This document shows positions 59,232-64,000 of a stretch of DNA of 64,000 bases, one piece after another. The notes beneath the pieces are model-generated. The model had not been told where the DNA came from. It saw nothing but the letters and a program-made list of their open reading frames with translations, and made no database searches. The stretch's first letter is position 1. The number at the start of each line of letters is the position of its first letter. Origin of the DNA: Mycobacterium sp. (lineage in GTDB: Bacteria > Actinomycetota > Actinomycetes > Mycobacteriales > Mycobacteriaceae); contig JAGQTU010000005.1 in NCBI GenBank assembly GCA_020438865.1, forward strand, positions 60,186-124,185, given 5' to 3'. Made by a program: the position numbers and the translations under genes.

Positions 59232-60599
59232 CTACCGTGCGCTGCTCTGCGGACGGGTTGACCTGCGACGACCCGTTGCCCGCGGGGCAGCGGAATTGAC
59301 GCTGTGTGATTGCGCGGAATTTACGCGCGCGACATTAGTATTCGACGATCCGGTTCCGCGGCGGCGCCGGCGGCCCGGCTTGGCCGACTGGCGCGGCTGC
59401 GGCTTGTGCGCCGGCTGCGCGACGGGCGCCTGATACGGCGCGACCTCGCCGACGAGGGCCTGCACTTCGCTCGAGTCCGCGCCGACCTGTTGGGCGGTCA
59501 CGGTGATTCCGGCCTTGCGCAGCAACGCCTGGGTGTCGCGGCGCTGCTCGGGCAGCACCACGGTGACGACGTCACCGGCCGCCCCGGCGCGGGCGGTCCG
59601 CCCGGAGCGGTGCAGGTACGCCTTGTGCTCGGCGGGCGGATCGATGTGCACCACCAGTTCCACGTCGTCGACGTGCACACCGCGCGCGGCGATGTCGGTG
59701 GCGACCAGCACCCGGGCCTTGCCCTCGGTGAACGCGGCCAGGTTGCGGTCGCGCGCCGGCTGAGAAAGGTTGCCGTGCAGGTCAACTGACGGAATGCCCG
59801 CCTCGGTGAGCTGCTTGGCGAGCTTGCGGGCCTGATGTTTGGTGCGCATGAACAGGATTCGGCGCCCGGTGCCCGAGGCGAGCCGGTGCACCAGTTCCTT
59901 CTTGGCCTCGACGCCCGCCACGTGGAACACGTGGTGCGTCATCGCCGCGACGGGGGAGTTCTGGCTGTCGACGGAGTGCGACACCTCGTTGGCCAGGAAG
60001 CGCTTGACGAGCTTGTCGACGCCGTTGTCCAGGGTGGCCGAGAACAGCATCCGCTGACCGCCGCTCGGGGTGGCGGCCAGGATGCGGGTGACGCCGGGCA
60101 GGAAGCCCAGATCGGCCATGTGGTCGGCCTCGTCGATGACGGTGATCTCGACGGCGTCCAGGCTGATCAGCTTCTGGCGCATCAGGTCCTCGAGGCGGCC
60201 CGGGCAGGCCACGACGATGTCGACGCCGGCCTTCAGCGCGCTGACCTGGCGGCCCTGCGGGACACCACCGAAGATGGTGGTGACCTTCAGGCCGTAGGCA
60301 GCCGCCAGCGGCTCCAGGGTCGCGGTGATCTGGGTGGCCAGTTCCCGGGTGGGGGCCAGCACCAGGCCCGACGGCCTGCTGGACTGCCGGTTGTTGTCGG
60401 CCAAGCGGGCGACCAGCGGGATGGAGAACGCCAACGTCTTACCGCTGCCGGTCTTGCCCCGGCCCAGCACGTCGCGCCCGGCCAGGGTGTCCGGCAGGGT
60501 CTCGACCTGGATCGGGAAGGGATGGGTGAGGCCGGCCGCGGTGAGCGATCGCACCAGGGGTGCGGGCACGCCGAGCTCGGCGAAGGTCTTCGTAGTCAT
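59232..60599 (-). CDS. DEAD-box RNA helicase (RhlE-like)
   Basis: 455 aa. The Q motif region is FAELGVPAPLVRSLTAAGLT, motif I is GRGKTGSGKTLAF, DEAD is present as VIDEADHMADLGF, SAT as LFSATLDN, and motif VI is HRSGRTARAG. A basic C-terminal tail (KPGRRRRRGTGSSN, RRRSTRPQSSAR) binds RNA. It remodels RNA in the cytoplasm. The ATG at 60599 is preferred over 60677. An unusually long untranslated region lies upstream. Confidence 0.92.
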   Translation of the reverse strand: MTTKTFAELGVPAPLVRSLTAAGLTHPFPIQVETLPDTLAGRDVLGRGKTGSGKTLAFSIPLVARLADNNRQSSRPSGLVLAPTRELATQITATLEPLAAAYGLKVTTIFGGVPQGRQVSALKAGVDIVVACPGRLEDLMRQKLISLDAVEITVIDEADHMADLGFLPGVTRILAATPSGGQRMLFSATLDNGVDKLVKRFLANEVSHSVDSQNSPVAAMTHHVFHVAGVEAKKELVHRLASGTGRRILFMRTKHQARKLAKQLTEAGIPSVDLHGNLSQPARDRNLAAFTEGKARVLVATDIAARGVHVDDVELVVHIDPPAEHKAYLHRSGRTARAGAAGDVVTVVLPEQRRDTQALLRKAGITVTAQQVGADSSEVQALVGEVAPYQAPVAQPAHKPQPRQSAKPGRRRRRGTGSSNTNVARVNSAQSHSVNSAAPRATGRRRSTRPQSSAR

Positions 60600-60878
60600 G
60601 GGGTTCGGTGCCTTTCCGGCATCGGGTTGTGCCGGGGCCTGGCGACCTAGGGGAACCTGGTCAGCACAGATCAGCACAAAGTGGCGAGATTGCCGGTTGG
60701 CAACATCGATCGCCGCGAGAACGTGTGCTTCGGTGGCACTGAATCAGCTGAACGCGGCCCTGCGGCCGGTGAAGTGAAGTGTTTCACGACGCTGTCGGCA
60801 TCGGTTGAACGCCAACGTTGTGGATAAGCATAGCAGGGCGTGGCGATATTCCCGCGGTGAGGGCGGACACACTCGTTT
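60600..60878. other. gene-free leader/promoter region of the DEAD-box helicase
   Basis: About 280 bp upstream of the helicase ATG and before the palindrome at 60879. No ORF with a family match. It probably holds the promoter and a long 5' UTR on the minus strand; the AT-rich tatgcttatccacaac stretch on the minus strand near 60820-60835 is the only element that stands out. No riboswitch structure was identified. Confidence 0.4.
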
Positions 60879-60927
60879 TGCCCGGCTATGAGCGACTTTT
60901 CGGGAGATAGTCGCTCATAGCCGGGCA
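60879..60927. repeat. dispersed palindromic repeat, copy 3
   Basis: Perfect 19-base arms (60879-60897 and 60909-60927; left arm TGCCCGGCTATGAGCGACT) with an 11-nt loop. It lies 21 bp after the 3' end of the methyltransferase gene (60948, minus strand). Same family as the copies at 9466 and 26725. Confidence 0.88.
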
Positions 60928-60947
60928 CATCGGTGGTCACCGCGGAT

Positions 60948-61823
60948 TCAGTGCCGCTTCACCAGCGTGAACTGGCCCACTTCGGACACCCCGCGCTGGA
61001 AGAAGTCCGAGCAGCCCACCAGGTAGCGCATGTAGCGGTCGTACACCTCTTCGGAGGTGTAGGCGATCGCCTGCTCGCGGGCGGCCTGAAGCCGCTGCGC
61101 CCAGATGTCGAGGGTGCGGACGTAGTGCGGCGTCAGGTAGTTCAGGCTCTCGATGGAAAATCCTGCCCGCCCGGCGAATTCGGACACGTCGTCGTCGCAC
61201 GGCACCGCACCGCCCGGGAAGATCTCCTTGGCGATGAACCGCATGAACTTCAGGTCGGTCATCGTGATCGGGATGCCCATCTCCGGCCAGCGCTTCAGCG
61301 GGTGACCCATGATGGTCTGCAACAACATCCGGCCGTCGGGCGGTGTGATGCGTTGGCACATCTGGAAGAACGCCTCGTAGCGCTCCTTGGGGAAGGCCTC
61401 GAACGCCTCGATGGAGACGATCCGGTCGACGGGCTCGTCGAACTCCTCCCAGCCGCGCAACTGGATTTCGCGCGAGCGGGTGGTGTCCATCTCGTCGAGC
61501 AACTCCTGGCCCAGCGCGCGCTGGTTTCGGCTGAGCGTCAGGCCGATGACGTTGACGTCGTAGCGCTCGACGGCCCGGCGCATCGCCGAGCCCCAGCCGC
61601 AGCCGATGTCGAGCAGCGTCATGCCCGGCCGCAGATCGAGTTCGGCCAGCGCGAGGTCGATCTTGGCGAGCTGCGCCTCCTGCAGCGTCATGTCCTCGCG
61701 CTCGAAGTATGCGCAGCTGTAGGTGCGGGTCGGGTCCTGGAACAGCCCGAAGAACTCGTTGGAAATGTCGTAGTGCGCTTGGACATCCTCGAACGCCGGC
61801 CGCATCGTTGCCCCCATGTGCAT
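60948..61823 (-). CDS. mycolic acid methyltransferase (CmaA/MmaA family), variant active site
   Basis: SAM-dependent methyltransferase of 291 aa. SAM site [21 protein letters not shown]-terminal [20 protein letters not shown], and substrate region GLTLSRNQRALG match the family that modifies mycolic-acid chains. It has SIEAFEAFPKERYEAFF where its neighbour has SIGAFEHFG, and GRMLLQTIMG where the neighbour has [10 protein letters not shown], so the His that helps hold bicarbonate in CmaA1 (His167, as remembered) is Gln. ATG 61823 is used; 61817 and 61805 are alternatives. Confidence 0.82.
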   Translation of the reverse strand: MHMGATMRPAFEDVQAHYDISNEFFGLFQDPTRTYSCAYFEREDMTLQEAQLAKIDLALAELDLRPGMTLLDIGCGWGSAMRRAVERYDVNVIGLTLSRNQRALGQELLDEMDTTRSREIQLRGWEEFDEPVDRIVSIEAFEAFPKERYEAFFQMCQRITPPDGRMLLQTIMGHPLKRWPEMGIPITMTDLKFMRFIAKEIFPGGAVPCDDDVSEFAGRAGFSIESLNYLTPHYVRTLDIWAQRLQAAREQAIAYTSEEVYDRYMRYLVGCSDFFQRGVSEVGQFTLVKRH

Positions 61824-61830
61824 CTCGCCT

Positions 61831-62757
61831 CTAGCCGGCTGCCTTCTCGCAGGTGAACTGGCAGACGTCGGTGAAGCCGCCCCGGAACAGGTCGGCGCAA
61901 CCGGTCAGGTACCGGTGGAAGCGTTCGTAGACTTCGTCATTGGTGACGGCGATGGCCTCGTCCTTCTTGGCCGCCAGGTTCGCCGCCCAGGTGTCGAGGG
62001 TGCGCACGTAGTGCGGCTGCAGGTGCTGTTCGCGGGTGACGTCGAAGCCGGCCTTTGTGGCGTGCTGCTTGACCATCGAGGCCAGCGGCAGCCGACCGCC
62101 GGGATAGATCTCGTCCATGATGAATTTGATGAAGCGCACCGTGGACATCTTCAACGGCAGGCCCTTCGCCTTCACTTCCTCATCCTCGGGAACGATGATC
62201 GTGTGTAGCAGCATCACCCCGTCATCGGGCAGCCAGCTGAACGTCTTCTTGAAGTAGTCGTCGTACTTGTTGAAGCCGAAATGCTCGAAGGCGCCGATCG
62301 AGACGATCCGGTCCACCTTGCCGTCGAACTCCTCCCACGGCTGCAGCCGAACCTCTTTGTGGCGCGGGCTCTTCGAGTTGGCGAACCAGTGCTCCTCGAT
62401 GTGGCGGCGCTGATTCTCCGACAGCGTCAGGCCGATGACGTTGACGTCGTAGCGCTCGACGGCGCGCATGATCGTCGAACCCCAGCCGCAGCCGATGTCG
62501 AGCAGCGTCATCCCGGGCTGCAGGCCGAGCTTGCCCAGCGCCAGGTCGACCTTGGCCAGCTGGGCTTCCTCGAGGGTCATGTCGTCGCGCTCGAAGTAGG
62601 CGCAACTGTAGGTCTGCGTCGGGTCCTGCCACAGCTTGAAGAACTCGTTGGAGATGTCGTAGTGGAACTGCACCTCGCCCTTGTCCGATCCGCGGGTCTG
62701 CGACGCGGACTTCGACAGCCATGTGGACTGGGCTTGCGCTGCTGTTGTTTCTGACAC
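61831..62757 (-). CDS. mycolic acid cyclopropane/methyltransferase (CmaA/MmaA family)
   Basis: 308 aa, close to CmaA2/MmaA. SAM motif [40 protein letters not shown], catalytic region [19 protein letters not shown], and [10 protein letters not shown] retain the canonical Glu and His. It acts on mycolic-acid precursors and affects the cell envelope. GTG start at 62757. It is followed by the paralogue on the same strand with a 7-bp gap, so they form one operon with this gene first. Confidence 0.87.
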   Translation of the reverse strand: MSETTAAQAQSTWLSKSASQTRGSDKGEVQFHYDISNEFFKLWQDPTQTYSCAYFERDDMTLEEAQLAKVDLALGKLGLQPGMTLLDIGCGWGSTIMRAVERYDVNVIGLTLSENQRRHIEEHWFANSKSPRHKEVRLQPWEEFDGKVDRIVSIGAFEHFGFNKYDDYFKKTFSWLPDDGVMLLHTIIVPEDEEVKAKGLPLKMSTVRFIKFIMDEIYPGGRLPLASMVKQHATKAGFDVTREQHLQPHYVRTLDTWAANLAAKKDEAIAVTNDEVYERFHRYLTGCADLFRGGFTDVCQFTCEKAAG

Positions 62758-62993
62758 TGTTCGTCCTGGAGGCTCGGCGGCGGGCGATCGGTCAAGGGCG
62801 CTGTGTTATCAACTCCGACTGAGGTTACGCGCGTGCGGACCCTGCGGCGCGCTTGGGTGGACGTCGAATTAGATTGACGGACAAACAAATTGGGGCGTGC
62901 TGCGCCGTCTCGGCGGGAGGGCAAATTTATCGCTGGCGTCAACACCGATGAGGCTCGCGGCGGCGGGAGCGGCCCGCAAAGAACGGAACCGGT

Positions 62994-63851
62994 CTAGCGC
63001 AGCTTGACCATCCGGGTGGTGGAACTCTCGTCGAGTTCGACCACGTCGGCCCGGGCGCGTAGGAAGTCGCTGAACGACTTGAATCCCAGCGACTTCTCCG
63101 AGAACGACGGGTCCATCCGCTTCATCTGCGCCTTGACGGCCGAGTTGTGCAGCCAGTCGGCGTCGTCCTTCTCCAGGCCGATCTGCAGCGCCCGCATCAG
63201 CAGCGCGGTGGCGGCGGCCTGCGGGTCGGGCGGCTCGGGCTCGGGCGACTTGGATTTGGCCGCCCGGCGCTTGGGCTTCTCCGGTTCGGCGGCGGACGGC
63301 TCGAACACCGGAACCCCGGGCAGCGCGTCGTAGACGACGAAGTCGTCGCAGGCCGCGGCCAACGATCTGCTCGACGAGCCGGCCACCCCGATGCCCACCA
63401 CGTAGCGGCCCAGCCGCTTGCAGCGCTGCGCCAGCGGGATGTAGTCGGAGTCGCCGGCCACGATGACCACGTGGGTGAGGTCGGGCAGCCGGAACATGTC
63501 CTCCACCGCGTCGACCGCCAGCCGGATGTCGGCGGCGTTCTTGCCGTAGGCCGCGGCCGGGAACAGCTGCACCAGGTCGACGGCCCGACCGACCAGCTGT
63601 TCCTGGTATTCGGCGTTGACCTCGGCCGACCAGTCGGCATAGGCGCGGGTCAGCACCACCGTGCCGAACGAGGAGGCGAAGTCCAGGATCGCGCCGACGT
63701 CGACGCGGGCCCGGGCCAGCTTCGCCGACTCGAGACCCTTGGCCTTGTCGCGCTGGAACGAATTGCGGCCGTTGACCTGGTCATAGCGGGAGATGACGAT
63801 GTTGTCGAAGTCGAGGTAGACGGCAACGCGGGGCGCACCGGGTTCGGTCAC
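62994..63851 (-). CDS. NYN domain protein with C-terminal LOTUS/OST-HTH
   Basis: 285 aa. The NYN (LabA-like PIN) domain has VAVYLDFDNIVISRYDQVNG, the acidic residues in AYADWSAEVN and VVIVAGDSDYIPLAQRCKRL, consistent with a Mg2+ RNase. A Pro/Glu linker (EPEPPDPQ) leads to a LOTUS/OST-HTH domain (HNSAVKAQMKRMDPSFSEKS), which binds RNA. It is probably involved in RNA turnover. Confidence 0.85.
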   Translation of the reverse strand: MTEPGAPRVAVYLDFDNIVISRYDQVNGRNSFQRDKAKGLESAKLARARVDVGAILDFASSFGTVVLTRAYADWSAEVNAEYQEQLVGRAVDLVQLFPAAAYGKNAADIRLAVDAVEDMFRLPDLTHVVIVAGDSDYIPLAQRCKRLGRYVVGIGVAGSSSRSLAAACDDFVVYDALPGVPVFEPSAAEPEKPKRRAAKSKSPEPEPPDPQAAATALLMRALQIGLEKDDADWLHNSAVKAQMKRMDPSFSEKSLGFKSFSDFLRARADVVELDESSTTRMVKLR

Positions 63852-63913
63852 GTCGTCAAGTGTTGTCTACGGCGTGGGCGGGCACCAGAGCTTTCCGGGG
63901 CGGCACCCACTGC

Positions 63914-63926
63914 GCCCGGCTATGAG
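63914..63926. repeat. partial dispersed palindrome, copy 4
   Basis: GCCCGGCTATGAG matches 13 bases of the left arm of the repeat family, then diverges (tagccctgtgtc). No matching right arm is visible within the window. The change point is 11 bases from the stop of the partial ORF at 63937. Confidence 0.55.
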
Positions 63927-63936
63927 TAGCCCTGTG

Positions 63937-64000
63937 TCAAGAGGCGGCTTGTTCTGATGGTGTGAGCAGGGTTTGTAGGGCTCGGTGTTGGCTGGGGTTG
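63937..64000 (-). CDS. partial ORF at the window edge (possible transposase C-terminus)
   Basis: The reverse strand holds 20 codons ending NPSQHRALQTLLTPSEQAAS and a TGA at 63937-63939; the gene continues past base 64000. It abuts an interrupted copy of the palindrome, which would fit an insertion sequence, but no family motif is present in the visible part. It could equally be an ordinary gene. Confidence 0.35.
   Translation of the reverse strand, partial: NPSQHRALQTLLTPSEQAAS

Noticed and set aside
1-64000. CRISPR array, prophage or rRNA operon
   Set aside because: No regularly spaced repeats, no phage structural genes and no rRNA signature were seen.

Overview
The window comes from a high-GC actinobacterium, almost certainly a rapidly growing Mycobacterium/Mycolicibacterium. 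The evidence is two adjacent mycolic-acid cyclopropane-synthase-type methyltransferases, a WS/DGAT acyltransferase, many GTG starts, ATGA/GTGA gene overlaps, small secreted mycobacterial proteins, and gene order matching the M. tuberculosis menaquinone block (menC, bpoC, menD, mgtA, menG, menJ, grcC1, htpX, gpsA, BVMO, YajQ). These calls rest on motifs and remembered synteny; no database search was run.

Layout. 1-9.4 kb: acyl-CoA synthetase end, menC, then a GlxA/DJ-1 pair between menC and bpoC-menD, a DsbA-like lipoprotein and mannosyltransferase mgtA. 9.6-11.1 kb: paralogous small proteins. 11-20 kb: SDR, menG, a carotenoid-type oxidoreductase divergent from a TetR regulator, menJ, polyprenyl diphosphate synthase, htpX, a secreted protein, gpsA and a WXG100-like protein. 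20-24.7 kb: YihY/BrkB protein, aquaporin, a two-component system and two small secreted proteins, with one ~30-bp motif repeated upstream of two of these genes. 24.7-26.7 kb: a WXG-headed protein overlapping two small membrane proteins. 26.8-29.1 kb: BVMO, YajQ, tRNA-Tyr. 29.1-30.6 kb: lower-GC DNA with a 5'-disrupted gene and a 51-aa ORF. 30.7-42.4 kb: pentapeptide-repeat protein, secreted proteins, two paralogous lipoprotein peptidase-like hydrolases flanking a three-gene redox operon (Pro/Gln-rich protein, ferric-reductase-like membrane protein, NuoF-like flavoprotein), diguanylate cyclase, excalibur protein, hydrolase and acyltransferase.

42.4-47.3 kb is a compositionally distinct cassette: a frameshifted GIY-YIG nuclease gene, a 1032-aa PLD nuclease/SF2 helicase/DUF3427-like protein, and an HNH endonuclease whose stop codon abuts that of the helicase gene. 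It is the best candidate for an anti-phage or DNA-processing system here.

47.5-60.6 kb: two cupins, PucR regulator, WS/DGAT, an alpha/beta-hydrolase-cyclase fusion, a deazaflavin-type protein, three small Cys-rich genes, a TetR regulator and carotenoid oxygenase sharing a paired operator, an XRE/nucleotidyltransferase toxin-antitoxin-like pair, DUF5709/DUF5994 genes, a cold-shock protein and a DEAD-box helicase. 60.9-64 kb: the two mycolate methyltransferases (one with active-site changes), a NYN/LOTUS protein, and a partial ORF beside a truncated copy of a dispersed palindrome. That palindrome has three full copies in the window, each downstream of a gene.
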